DNA from: Urechis unicinctus
Taxonomy: Eukaryota > Annelida > Polychaeta > Xenopneusta > Urechidae
Direction: 5' to 3'
Assembly (NCBI GenBank): GCA_034190875.2
Contig: CM067348.1
Coordinates: forward strand, 8,079,563 to 8,143,562
DNA length: 64,000 nt
Part shown: in pieces, positions 34,168 through 62,184 of the stretch
How the letters are laid out: every line of letters begins with the position of its first letter
How positions within the stretch are numbered: the first letter of the stretch is position 1
Notes under the pieces: model-generated
What the model saw: only the letters and a program-made list of their open reading frames with translations
Databases searched by the model: none
Told to the model about the DNA's origin: nothing
Program-made: the position numbers and the translations under genes

Positions 34168-34325
34168 GGCGTGATATCACTTCGTGAGGGTACTTACGTA
34201 ATTTACCACCCCGTGAGGGTACTTGCCCAGTGTACGTATCACCTTCTGAGGGTACTAACGGATTATGCCTCTTTATGCGGGTACTCAGGCAATACACCAC
34301 CTGTTGAGGGCACTAACGCAAATAA
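34168..34325. repeat. Degenerate ~35-bp repeat around GAGGGTACT
   Basis: GAGGGTACTTACGTAAT-type units recur about five times with substitutions. Confidence 0.8.
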
Positions 34326-34684
34326 CAAAAAACACATCCGACATCGACCTCGCGTAAGTACCGTTTCCTTCACCTGTCACCCATGTTAATGAATCCACTG
34401 ATTGGCTATAAATGCCCCGGCCAGTCTTGTTATATAGGGATAACGCGTTTCTATTGAAGTTTATATTATATGACTATAATGATGTTTACTCGTGTCTCTG
34501 TATGAAATAATGCTGTTATATATCTCATTCAACTAGTGGAAGGCGTCGAGGTGGCATTGATGTAGGTTGAATGTCTTGTGTGGCCGACTATCCTCGCTAT
34601 TCCATTCAGTAAACCGGCTACTGTAGGCCAACAACTCGCTCCTATTCTAACTCGCCTTCGTCAAGGCTCTAGCCGCCTTGAATG

Positions 34685-34900
34685 GCCATTCATATAGCGT
34701 CCGCCATTCATATAGCGTCCGCCATTCATATAGCGTCCGCCATTCATATAGCGTCCGCCATTCATATAGCGTCCGCCATTCATATAGCGTCCGCCATTCA
34801 TATAGCGTCCGCCATTCATATAGCGTCCGCCATTCATATAGCGTCCGCCATTCATATAGCGTCCGCCATTCATATAGCGTCCGCCATTCATATAGCGTCC
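34685..34900. repeat. 18-bp tandem repeat, exactly 12 copies
   Basis: Unit GCCATTCATATAGCGTCC, all copies identical, plus a partial thirteenth. Frames are open on both strands because 18 is a multiple of three and the unit lacks stops. Confidence 0.98.
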
Positions 34901-34948
34901 GCCATTTCGAGACGGGTACAAGTCGAGTTTAGTAATCGTTTCAATCAG

Positions 34949-35039
34949 AAAAGGAAATTAGACGAGGCAGCATCCGCTTCGTTAGTTTGGTCATTAGCTA
35001 TTGAGTCCATGGAATGGTTAGATCAGCGCGATCCTCCTT
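34949..35039 (+). CDS. Unrecognised exon-like segment B (hypothetical)
   Basis: Bounded by an acceptor CGTTTCAATCAG and a consensus donor CCTT/GTAAGT, with an open frame encoding KRKLDEAASASLVWSLAIES and MEWLDQRDPP. Phase 0 entry would join to segment A. The composition looks protein-like but no family is recognised. Confidence 0.2.
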
Positions 35040-35281
35040 GTAAGTAGCCGTGTGTGCTGGGAGATAGGGCCGTGGGGAATAAGTTGTGTCATGATGTGTT
35101 AAGTCACATATAATCATATATATACACTCTATGACAGTATAGGTGTCCCACACTGAATGACGACAAAATGAATGCCTGCAAAGTTACGATGAAAGGTTCA
35201 CTTTACAACGTCCCAATGTTTGACCTAGTGTGCAATTATATGCTGCACATGCAATGATAGAATTCCTGCGTCATTGTTAAG

Positions 35282-35600
35282 TGACTTCTATACATGTGTC
35301 ACTGGTAAGTGGCTATTAAACATGCGTCATTGGTAAGTGGCTAGTATACATGCCTCAGTGGCTAGTATACATGCGTCAGTGGCTAGTATACATGCGTCAG
35401 TGGCTAGTATACATGCGTCAGTGGCTAGTATACATGCGTCATTGCTAAGTGGCTAGTGTACATGCGTCATTGCTAAGTGGCTAGTATACATGTGTCATTG
35501 GTAAGTGGCTAGTATACATGCGTTATTGGTCAGTGGCTAGTAAACATGCGTCATTGCTAAGTGGCTAGTATACATACGTCATTGTTAAGTGGCTAGCACA
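35282..35600. repeat. Minisatellite around GTGGCTAGTATACATGCGTC
   Basis: About 14 units of two lengths (22 bp and about 30 bp, the latter with an added ATTGCTAA/ATTGGTAA). Confidence 0.92.
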
Positions 35601-35651
35601 CTTGTTTCACTGTCATATTAACGGCACTCGTTGTCATGCGACGCGTCCATG

Positions 35652-35762
35652 TTTAAGACCCTCCACGAGCCCTCCCTTAAACTCACTGACCCCAACAGCA
35701 CCTCATTTCATGTCCCGTTCCCCATCGACGAGGCGGACGCCGCTCCCTCCCAGAAGCCCGGA
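35652..35762 (+). CDS. Unrecognised exon-like segment C (hypothetical)
   Basis: From ATG 35652 (MFKTLHEPSLKLTDPNSTSF...) the frame shows strong C/G bias at third codon positions, like the proven NCKX exons, up to a possible donor CCGGAT/GTAACT. Unspliced, the frame continues to a stop near 35850. Its phase does not fit segment B, so the three segments cannot all be simple consecutive exons as drawn. Confidence 0.22.
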
Positions 35763-37456
35763 TGTAACTGCCCTAATAGCTTCCTCACCGGCCTATCACT
35801 GATAAGAGGAAACTGGCAAATGTTGTCATGGCAACTGTGCTCATCTCCATGAACGGCTTTACGTGGCCTCCCTGTGACGATCTCATTCCATAAATAGATA
35901 TATGAATGTAAATATGAAAGCGGGTATGTCATTATAAGGGGTGATACGATTGAACAAATTTCTCCTGATATGCCGGAGCTCCATGTGGGGGATTATGTAT
36001 CGATTCAAAAAGCGCCAACACGCCAGTTTTCAGTATACATAAAACTACTACGAGCAAGTTGAATCATTTAGATAAAACCAGCAGTTAGCCCTACAGTATC
36101 TGCATACGTCACCAATTTGACCCGACCCTCCATCTCAGCTTACTTCTTGCCTGTCACCCTCCTTCTCCGCTGTGTTTAGACACCAGGCAAACCATTCAGT
36201 ATTCACCATTGTAGCGTAATGACTTGACCTTGCACAGTTGTGTCATGCAGCTAAATTTTATATCGAGATTGTGCCATACAGATTGCGATATAACCTCTTT
36301 ACGTTTTTACTAATGAGTCTGCCCTGCTGGGCCAACAGCTGTTTTCACATGCGGTATTCTCAGGCGCTCTGTGGCATGTTGGTTGGTGGAGTGCGTGTCT
36401 CTCATTGCGAAGATCACGGACTCGCCTAATTAGCTAATAACCCCCAAGTGACATCCGCTAGTGTATCCTACGGCCTGCGTGGCGAGCGCTAATGAGGCTT
36501 CTCAGGTAGCAGTTTGTATCTCATTGATTAAGGAGAGACTCAGGTGTGATGACTGATGGCTTTGTCTTGACAATAGGATGATGTGACGTCATATCGCTGA
36601 AAACTTTTTTCTGACACATTCTAGACACACCTGGGAAACATACATCTTGGTGACCACGAGCAGGATCGATATCGTATTGGCTTGGTTAATTGGAGAACGA
36701 TTGGGGCTATAACATATGGATGATTTATCAGAAAGAAGTATTTTTGACGACCACATGTCAGCCGCTCAATGTGCTTGTTTTCGTTCAGCGTTGCTATAGA
36801 CGTCCCCGGTTGTTAGATCTAGTCGGGGTACTTAAGGTAGACGAGAATATGACGTCATCACTTAGCTGATTGGGGCTACCTGGCGACCCATCATCGGTGA
36901 CGCTGAACCGAGGGTGCGGGGTTTGGGGGAGAAGGTTGGGGGGGGGGGGGGTGTGAGTGTTGGGGGTATACTGGTGTGGCCGCAACATTTTATCTACAAT
37001 TACCACCTTGGTACCGGGCGAATAAGTAATGGGCCAAGCAAAAAGAGGTGTATCTCTCTCTCTTCACAATATATTTACAACACCTCCCATAGCTTTTCAT
37101 GTACGACTCATTATATCTCTTTATACCTCGAACAACGAACTACTTGACCCTAAATATGAGCGTACTTATATCGCTCCCATCTCTCGTAAGCCAACGCGAG
37201 ACGACAAGATGCGTCTTGAGTATCCGCGGAATTCTGTGTGCAGCTCCAATTCAGTTTTTTTCCTCCCTTCGGCTAACCAGTTGTAAAGATAGCAATATCC
37301 GTACTACAGCGTACTCCAATCGTGCCTGGCGTTGTTCGTCGTGTATAAGATGCCAGTAAAGCGAGAGGCTGGCGCAGGCTTTGTAGTTTCCTGTCTTCAG
37401 CAGTGTACAGCTGCTTTACGCTTGTTTATTTACGTAGCTGCCCTTAATTATCGTCG

Positions 37457-37473
37457 GCTGCTGCTGCTGTGGC

Positions 37474-37527
<54 letters not shown>

Positions 37528-37541
37528 GGATGATGATGATA
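37457..37541. repeat. (CTG)n(ATG)n trinucleotide repeat
   Basis: About 12 CTG/CTG-like units followed by about 15 GAT units. Confidence 0.97.
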
Positions 37542-39478
37542 CTGCCTGCATGCTGTTTGGACTGATATGTTCGGAAACTAGCACACACTTCACATAATTG
37601 ATGTGACAGTTAAAATGTTTGACCAAATACAGCCCTGCTGGTTCAGTGCGTTGGGCCGCTTCCACCGACTGGGTGGTCGAATTGTTAGCATGAATTACGG
37701 CGAAATCTCTGCCAGTACTGAAAACGATTACATCAAATAGACATTAATGGCGGAGAAATACGCTACTGTACTAATTCTTCTACAGGTGTTACGCGTGTAC
37801 GGGATGAGGACGCTGACATCCAATGTCGCATTGGTCATAATTGATGCATGCAGGGTGGTATAACCTATGATTGATTTCACTCTAACGACACAAAAAAACC
37901 GCGAATGAAAACACAGTTCTCTTACCAAGAAGGCAAGCCATGGTGCTGTTTAGAATCGGGAGTCGTCCATCATGGCTGATGACAGCCTTACCGAACTCTC
38001 TGCTTAATGAAGTGAAGATTGAGATAGGACTGCGAATATTTCTCCGGCCATTTCGAATATAGATTTACGTCCTAAGTCGGTGAAATGGATCCCGTGTAGG
38101 TAAGCGTCTAGGACGCCTTAATGTTGCCCCCCCCCCCCCCCCCCCAGAGCTGCTTTGACAACGCCACTTTACTTATTCCCACGTGTCCCATAACGGTACA
38201 TTGTAGACTTTCTTGTTTCCATAGGCATTATAGGTGATCCTTTAATGCTGTCCGGGTTGCCACGCGAGAAGCAACGTGAGTGACTTCAAACGCCAGGTGT
38301 CTTTTCGAAGACATATGACGCATTTATGGAGCGTGAACAATTGACCAATCAGAAAATGGTTTACATAATTACTGTGTTGTTGCTTTATGATAAACAAAAA
38401 AAACTTTTCATAAAATCGGAGCGGGCAGGTATTTCGTGATGATGCCGCTAAATAAATTATGGGAGATTTCTAATTTTTACGCACTGGCCGTGAAACCGAG
38501 CTCATATTTCACAAACAAACGGACGACTCAACGAACATGACACACTTTCTGCTTCGACGCAGCCCGCTCTCGAAACTGATACATTGTCCCTTCTTCACCC
38601 TAATCTCTGTATGGAAATAGCTTTGCTAGTGATACATTCACGATCCAAACCTGAGAAGAAGTGAGCAAATCGACAAGATTTTAAACCACCGCGTTATGTA
38701 ACAAACCCCGAGGAGCCCTGTTCTGTATATAGGTCGCGCTAACTCACCGAGAGAGTCATTTGTTTAGATAAACAAGCTTTTGACAGGTATACGAGAGTCG
38801 TTGGGTTTGTGGTGGGACGCTCATCGCTGATCATTGATCCGAGCGCCCCCCCCCCCCCCAGTCGTGTTCAATATTGATCAGAGCATGAAACCCTATGTCA
38901 GACGAGCCGGGTATAGTGCACAGCAAACTAGACCGGGATCTCCCTTTCCATTCGCTTGTCTCAGCCTCGTTTAGTAATGCAACGCGGATTCTTGGAGGAC
39001 TGGTTATCGTGGTGGTGATAAACTGTGGTTTGCTGGACTGTAACCGAGCAGTTCTATTCGCTGTTGTACGATGGTGAACGGGGCTTGCTGCTTGATTACA
39101 TGTTTGACAACGGCAGCTAACGACATATCCTGAGCCACAGTGCCTCTTGCAAGAAACTAGCTGCGCGTCTTCTGTGACGCAAGGTGAGACTCTGCCGGAT
39201 ATTACGATTTCTAGCGTCACATATGTCATTGGCGATGGCGCTTGGATGTCATGGAACAATTTGAAATATCTAAAAGGTTTCCATGGTTACTAGGTAATTG
39301 GTATCGCGCATTGTTTGTTTGTTGAGTGACGGCGTTTTAGTTTAAAACGACCCTGAATGCACTTTCATCTTATTTGTATACCTGTATTGGAGGAAGGGCA
39401 TGAGGCGGGACTTGAGTTGGTTATGATAACGTTCTTTAGGGAGCAAGCACTTGCTCATTGATTCGTCAATGTTGTAAT

Positions 39479-39562
39479 GGTGCGGTGGGGTGGAGTGCGG
39501 GGTGGAGGTGGGTGGGGGTGAGGTTAGGTTGGAGTGCGGGATGGAGGTGGGGTGGGGTGTTG
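39479..39562. repeat. G-rich GGTGGGGTGGAGTGCGGG repeat
   Basis: Irregular repeats of GGAGTGCGGGATGGAGGTGG. The strand is G-quadruplex prone. Confidence 0.8.
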
Positions 39563-41089
39563 TGGGGATCAGGGAGGTGCGTATCGATGGATGATCATGT
39601 CACGTGACTGGTCACGTGATGCAGAACGTGGCGTTGTTGTTATGGCAGCAATCTGCCCCGCCAGTACTTCTATGGTAGTATGAGGTGTGAGGCAGAACAC
39701 CTTGGCTATATTCGTTGTTCTCGTGCGAACTAAAATAGATATCATAGCTTGATGGTAGTAATGACATGTAAACGTGTCCATTTGCAAGCTACACTTATCC
39801 CCGTAGATTTGCGTAATTACTTTGTACAACTGCAATATCAACAAGGCATATACAAATAACTTGATTTGTAGCCCGAACGGTTCGTTAATAAGTTACCAGG
39901 CTCTCACGGCCGCTTAGGAACATGCGAATTCAATTCACCTTCTGCTAACTCAGCGTTTGCATCTCAGCTTAATTCATTTGTTTCCTATACAACTAAGTCA
40001 CTATACAATCCAAACATTTTGCTAACTCCTAGTCCTACAACCTGGTTATGGAAATTTCCACCAGAGGGCACCATTCCGTTATAAAATGCCCAATCCACTG
40101 GGCAGTAAAGCTAACGACTCTGTGATATACTACCAGCCAAGCCAACTACCATTACTCACGACCGCAAGCCTGTGTGACGTCATTATAGGTTTCCATGGTT
40201 ACCGATCGCACGAAAAAAATGTTTCTTGGTTTTCAAGCGGTGACGTTGATTGGATGGGAACGCGTTGCTGCCCCATCTCCGTATTGCGCTCAGCAGCTAC
40301 CCACCCATCTGTAGGCATCTGCTCACTCACTATAGCCCAGGCATTAAAACTCTCTGTACGTAATGAGTCGAAGGGTAATTGTCGGCAGTTGCCGGCTACG
40401 CATCTGTTGTCAGTGTGCTTGGCTCGGTGCTGTTTTCCTGGGGAATGAAGTCAGAACGTGTGTGCTCTTGTTTGACGTATGTGTGGGCTACAATGATGGA
40501 ATTCAGTTGATGCAATTTGAGGGATGAGAGAACTGGGTCTTCCGTCACTGCCCGTGTAGAATCTGTAAGGCGGCTATTAGATCCCTAACTAGAAAGATAA
40601 CGCCGTGTTCCTGCGCAATAATTTGTCGTCGACATGATTGGATCGGAATATGCCTAGGGATGTATAAGAATCGGACGCGAATTGGCCTCATGCGATGATG
40701 GAAAATAATTCTGTTTCTGGGACGCCATCGAAATCTTTTCGCCTTCCCAGCCATGTCCGTTGCACATCCAATAATCGGATTGAGTGAAAAATTATCATAT
40801 TTATATTGACGGCCTAGTTCAGCTGGAGGGTCAAATGGTTGGCTGTTCATGACGTCAATAATGACGTCATTTTCTCACCACCAGCGGAGACAATGCGTGC
40901 CCACCCAGCGCATTGCGTCACTCGGCTGGCATCCTACCAGACGACAGACCTTGTCTGCCATTACCAAATCATACTCGCTTCTCTGAGTAGGTTTCTGGTA
41001 AAAATTCGGGCAAATTGTCCGCACTGAGATGGTATTTCTTATTAATTCCCTCCAAGCTAATTAGTATCAGTCTTTCGTTAATCTCCCGG

Positions 41090-41335
41090 GCAGCTTACGT
41101 GGAGTTAATGCTCCGGCCAAAGATGATTACGTTCAGTTATAGTACGCTTCCGCTCAGCCCATACGACAGCCGTTTCAGTTAACGAACGCACGATCAGTAT
41201 GAAATGTTTGCGTCAAATCTAACACGTTTACTTTCAGTTGTAGGTAATTGTAAGAGCCTAACGTTCGGCCTGGGAAGCTTGCATTCAGTTGTGGACGCTT
41301 ACGCTCAGGACAGAACGCTTATAATCATAGCAATG
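41090..41335. repeat. Highly degenerate ~20-bp periodic region
   Basis: TTACGTTCAG/TTCAGTT-like words recur at about 20-bp intervals. It appears to be a decayed outlier of the array at 41567. Confidence 0.5.
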
Positions 41336-41566
41336 CAAGAAGGCCGCTATCGCAATGGGTAAAAATAGGTCACATGCTGAAGAACAATTTTCTAGCGAGT
41401 GTATGCGTTAAATGAAATTTAGAATCTACATGAAATTATAACTTATAATATAAAAATGTTCTTTGATACTCAGCACAGTCCTTCATATATTACTGAATAA
41501 ATATATTCATTTAAGTTCAGACCAAGATAATCTCGTTTCATCATATTTACTAACGTGCAGTCTATT

Positions 41567-42380
41567 AAGCTGACGCCCCGTCTACGGTGATTACTATCAG
41601 TCCAGGGTGCTTACGTTCAGTCTAGGGTGGTTACTTTCAGTCCAGGGTGCATACGTTCAGTCTAGGGTGGTTACTTTCAGTCCATGGTGCATACGTTCAG
41701 TCTAGGATGGTTACTTTCAGTCCAGGGTGCATACGTTCAGTCTAGGGTGGTTTCTTTCAGTCCAGGGTGCTTACGTTCAGTCTAGGGTGGTTACTTTCAG
41801 TCCATGGTGCATACGTTCAGTCTAGGGTGGTTTCTTTCAGTCCAGGGTGCATACGTTCAGTCTAGGGTGGTTACTTTCAGTCCAGGGTGCTTATGTTCAG
41901 TCTAGGGTGGTTTCTTTCAGTCCAGGGTGCATACGTTCAGTATAGGATGGTTACTTTCAGTCCAGGGTGCATACGTTCAGTGTAGGGTGGTTACTTTCAG
42001 TCCAGGGTGCATGCGTTCAATCTATGGTGGTTACTTTCAGTCCAGGGTGCATACGTTCAGTCTAGGGTGGTTACTTTCAGTCCAAGGTGCTTACGTTCAG
42101 TCTAGAGTGGTTACTTTCAGTCCAAAGGTGCATACGATCAGTATAGGGTGGATACTTTCAGTCTGGGGTGGTTAATTGCAGTCCACGGTGCTTATGTTCA
42201 GTTTGTAATGGTACCTTGCAGTCTACTAGGGTTACTTTCATTCATGGGACCTCGCCTTTAGTCTACTAGGGTTACTTTCATTCATGGGACCTCGTCTTTA
42301 GTCTACTAGGGTTACTTTCAGTCCAGGATGCTTATGTTCAGTCTACGGTGGTTACTCTCGGACCAGGGTGCTTAAGTCCA
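41567..42380. repeat. Higher-order tandem array: 40-bp dimer of two 20-bp monomers
   Basis: Monomer A TCCAGGGTGCATACGTTCAG alternates with monomer B TCTAGGGTGGTTACTTTCAG for about 26 monomers (41600-42120). Both edges are more diverged (42120-42380 includes a separate TTTAGTCTACTAGGGTTACT sub-array). Confidence 0.97.
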
Positions 42381-43141
42381 GTCATAGATGCTTGACCAGG
42401 TAGTCACAGTGCAAGCCTTTCTAGGTTCTCAACCCGTGCATCATTCTGCCCTTCATGGTTTAACAGCTAAACTCTTGCGAGCGGAAAGCTGACAATCCCA
42501 GCCGCTGTCATACGGGTTCCCTGAAATCCTTAGCTTCATAGTAACCTGAAACAAAGGCTTAATAGGCCGTGGGGGAGGATTCATTGACGAGTAAAATAAG
42601 TCATATATTCAATAAGAATTGATTATATTGGAATTAGTGTCGTTGTGTAAGGGGATTGCGCGCGTGTGTGGGGGGGTGGGGGGGGGGGTGGTTTGGAGCG
42701 GGAGGCGGCTAAGCTGAGCGATGTGTAGTTGACGTGAGAGCGCGCCAGCTGTACCCGCCGTTGCCAGGACGTCCTCTGTATTTTGCCAAGAAGTAACAAG
42801 ACGGAATCCCCGGGGGAGTTTGTCTTGGAAGGTATATATGGCATGACACGGAGACCCAACAGTACACTGGCCCTACATAAGCCGCGCCGACGCCGTCATC
42901 CGGGCAACCTTCACCCTGTCCGTGTATTTATCCATAATGACGTCGTCACATCGTAATCTCATAGAAACTCGCACCAATATTGAACCCGCTCGTTTCGCTT
43001 TGATCACCACCATTTCCCCTCAACTTCATTCCTAACGAGACGCGCGGATCCTAATAAAGAATCTGATATCACGTGGTGGTAGTATGCAGTGACATCTGGC
43101 GACCATATATATATATGACCGTGTTGTTTTGTGTGTGCAGC
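42381..43141. other. Upstream flank of NCKX exon 1
   Basis: Contains a G-rich tract (42671-42690) and moderately CpG-rich DNA to about 42920. It may contain the promoter or an untranslated exon, but I see no decisive signal. Confidence 0.35.
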
Positions 43142-58743
<15,602 letters not shown>

Positions 58744-61060
58744 CAAATCAGGACTTTTTGTTCAAACTAGAATATCTACTACACGTGTTTATATACTGAG
58801 GAGCACCTTCTCTATCTCTCATGGGAGGAACAACCACATCTGCAGTGACTTTATGTAACCATGTTTGTGTTGATTTATATACATTACTCTGGCATCCTTA
58901 TATCATCCTCAAAACCCACAGGATGTAGTGAAGTAAGGCTGTTGCCATGGCATTATCCTCATCAACCGGGGACCAGAGTACGGAATGCAGGAACACCTCC
59001 CCAAAAAAAGAAAGCGACCAGCGAAATGCATAAGATTGCGCAGCGATGGATCGAGATATAAGCGCATGTTACCTGAGATGTCCCCTCTGAGTGCGTTCAT
59101 GTCATCAATTACAATGGGACTAAAAGGCAGGATCTATGCAGCACAACCAATATTCATGAGCTACAAGAATATACCTGTGTTTAAACCACAACACATTTCA
59201 CATTGGTCTTCATAATTATGACGCTTATACAAGTGCAGGCAACCGCAGATGTCCCCACTTGATATTGTAAATTCCCACCAGCTGATACAGATTGTATGAT
59301 TTCGTATACAAATACTCCATTTGTGCCAAATACAGACAAACCCAACAAGAGAAAGCCTGCTGAATATACACGGGATTCGGCCAAATCACACTTTGTTAAA
59401 CATGTACGTAATATTTTGGACTTAAGACAATTTCAAGGAAACTTGATGTCATTACCATTTACTTGACAAAGAAAAAGACCCAAAGCAATATACCATAGCA
59501 AAACATTTAAGGGTCACAGTTTTACTCCTCACTGTCTATTATACTAGATTATTTGTAAGGGTTAATTTATAGCGTCTATGTTGCCGTTTTTACTCTTTCG
59601 AGTTTGTTTATTGCTCAGATTTATATGTTGTCTGTTAAGCCACAGTATTAGACCCTCCAGTAGCTTGCGTTTCTGTTTTTGCCATAATGTGTATAACTGT
59701 GATAACAAAATGACGTAAGTCTCATCTTATTGGTTGAGCTAAGGAGCCTGCAGTGTAAATGTGGATTACGTGATGCACTTTGGGACAATGTGTGTGTCGC
59801 TAGAATGGATAACAATAACAAACGTGGGTTGTTATGGAATATCCATGGTTTTCATAATGCTTCAATTGTTTTTTGTTTGAAATTGAGTCTCGTATGACGA
59901 CTGTAGGTGAGCGAAATGACCAGGATTAGCAGACAAGTTGGTTGTATGTTGGTCTGCTATGGAATAGTTTCCGACGTCATTTATGAGTCAATATAAGGAA
60001 AAGATCAGCTAAGGTGACTTAAATGTTGTCAGCGCACAAAACTGGGCATTTTCATATTTGCCACATAGCGCATAACTGCATCATTGCACACGTACATACT
60101 TGAAGGTTTTATTGCTTTTTTGTAACTGGTTTGTGCATCACAATATACTATAACCTGATTGCATTTGTTCTTCTCGGTCTTTTCATTTCTCTGTTGTTAG
60201 TTGACGCAACAATAATTATGTGTGATCTCATTGCGATTGTTTATGTCATGTGTTAATTGTACATAACGGCGCATGTGTGCAGGGAGCGATAATGCGTGTA
60301 CTGGGATAGACCATTGACTGAGTGAGACAGTATGCAATATACCCGTATATCCGTTAGTGCTATGCGGTCTTTAAACCTCACTACTTCCAGCGAACGCTTG
60401 TTCCTGGTGTAAATAAGTATGTATCATATGTTACGTAAAAATATGATGTTTTTATAGATTTGTAGTGCATAAACTTATATACAGATGAGGTTGTGCAAGT
60501 TCATAATCAAATTGTTGTCAATATGAGTTTTGTTATGTCGTGTATAAAATAGACGACCGGATATCTAAGTGATACAACACTGCTTTCAAGATGGCTGCGA
60601 TAGCAAGAAAGAATTCTATTTGCTCTGTCTCTGACCTGGTTTGTAACGAGAGCATTTCTGAAACAGGTTACGATGCTTGTGGTAGTATCCTGTCAAAACC
60701 ATAGAGGCAAACTTATGAATATATCCAGTCCCAATGAATAGAAAGATTAATGAACTTGGAGTGTGTTATACCCTTCTTTAGTCTATACTTCTAAGACCAC
60801 CGATGCGTATGTTTTGAGATATTCCCCATACAGCGTTCCTTGTGGAGTGTACTATCTCAATGATCAAAGAAGAGGGAGATCTCAGAATGATAGTCGGGGT
60901 AGATTGCTCGTTTAGAACGGATCTCGATTGAATTTTTTTTTACCAATACTCGACAAATGGATCCAAATAGCTTGCCCGTTCTTGGAGTGTCCTTTGCATG
61001 TCTAGAAAATTGCAGTGTGTATATTTATAGGGTTGTAAATAAATAATTATTATTGATCCA
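58744..61060 (+). other. Probable NCKX 3' UTR and flank
   Basis: There is no coding signal after the NCKX stop. The DNA is AT-rich with scattered T- and GT-rich tracts. The first convincing AATAAA I see downstream is at 61038-61043, followed by GT-rich DNA (TCTTGTTGTT), which would give a 3' UTR of about 2.3 kb. This is inference; an earlier site using a variant hexamer is possible. Confidence 0.35.
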
Positions 61061-61985
61061 TGCGTTGTTATCAACCGATGGTTTGGTTATTAAGAAAATG
61101 TCTTGTTGTTACATCTATAGTTCACCACGATATAGATATATAAGGGTTTGAATAGAACGCAACACTCTTCAGAAAGTGAGGATTGATGCAGATGTAGATA
61201 GATGTTTCACTGACAGCCGACATCACAATGACCTTGTGTGATGCGAATGGTGACCTTGTAAAGATAGTCTGAATAGTATATTTTGATCAGCCTGTGGCAC
61301 TTCCACAACATGCAAGCTGACCTTTTCCTAAAAGACGATTGAGAGTGCAAACGCAGCAATATGAAGATCATTTGCAATAGACATGCTGGCAACACTAGAG
61401 TAACTGCGCCTCTATGTAAACCCAAAGCGATCCAGGAGTGACGTCACACCCAGGGTTAGAATGGTCCTCTAAGCGATAGTCTACCCGGGTTAGAATGGTC
61501 CCCTCAGTGACATTCTCCCGAGGTTAAAATGGCTGCTCAGTGACATCACTCCATGGGTTAAGAAATTGGAAGTATGAATGGTCCCCACAGCGACATCACA
61601 CCCGGGGATGGAATGATTTCCTCAGCCACGTCGCGTTTACTTCGTCAAAGATAAATATATAGCACCATATATTGATCAATAGTTTTTTCAAGCTTTTCAA
61701 GTTGAGCATGAGGATTTATAAGATATTTACCAGTGATTGAATGGACCAGCTATCCTGGTTTCAGCACCAGCTGCTACGACTGCCTACCTCTGTCAGTACT
61801 CGTTAATGTCAGCAACAAAATAAAAAGCAATGTGCTTTATGACTTTCTGTGACTGATTCAATCAAAAGGCTGATATATGGCAACGCAATATCAATCACTA
61901 TCAGTCAATCGGATCATAGCAAAGGGAAATGGTAACCGTAGAATGTCGGGATCTCTTAAAGTGCTTTCCTCCTAACACATGCTTA
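61015..61985. repeat. Segmental duplication, copy 1
   Basis: The left arm (about 61030-61110, TAAATAAATAATTATTATTG...) and right arm (about 61690-61975, with CATGAGGATTTATAAGAT, AAAAGGCTGATATATG, GGTAACCGTAGAATG) match copy 2 in order. Between them is a short 35-bp array (61435-61630, ~5 diverged units). Confidence 0.9.
61038..61043 (+). promoter_or_regulatory. Candidate polyadenylation signal AATAAA
   Basis: Canonical hexamer inside GTAAATAAATAATT, with GT-rich sequence 40-60 bp downstream. A second copy of this stretch, in the duplicated segment, carries AATAAA near 62200. Confidence 0.3.
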
Positions 61986-62184
61986 AGTCGTTCAACTTTA
62001 AGGCATTTTTGGTGCAGAAATCATATAAACCAAGTAGTTGTTAGTTGATAATCAGGTTTACGCCTTAGTGTGAGGCGGCGCCCTACGGTCATGGAAGCAC
62101 TACGCAGTCTGTGGAAAATATTGGCTATATTACCGCTAAGGTTGCAAGATGCTCCGAGGTTGTGGCCCAATCGCCATACTTGTA

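Larger units (their letters stand above)
35860..41089. other. No gene recognised
   Basis: Contains a CTG/ATG trinucleotide tract (37457-37541), poly-C tracts (38126-38145, 38846-38859), a G-rich repeat (39479-39562) and several TGACGTCA sites. A 142-codon - strand frame (38831-39259) and a 120-codon + frame (40086-40448) show no family motif. Confidence 0.5.

Noticed and set aside
38831..39259. 142-codon frame on the - strand
   Set aside because: No recognisable motif, starts and ends in G/C-rich low-complexity DNA, no splice support.
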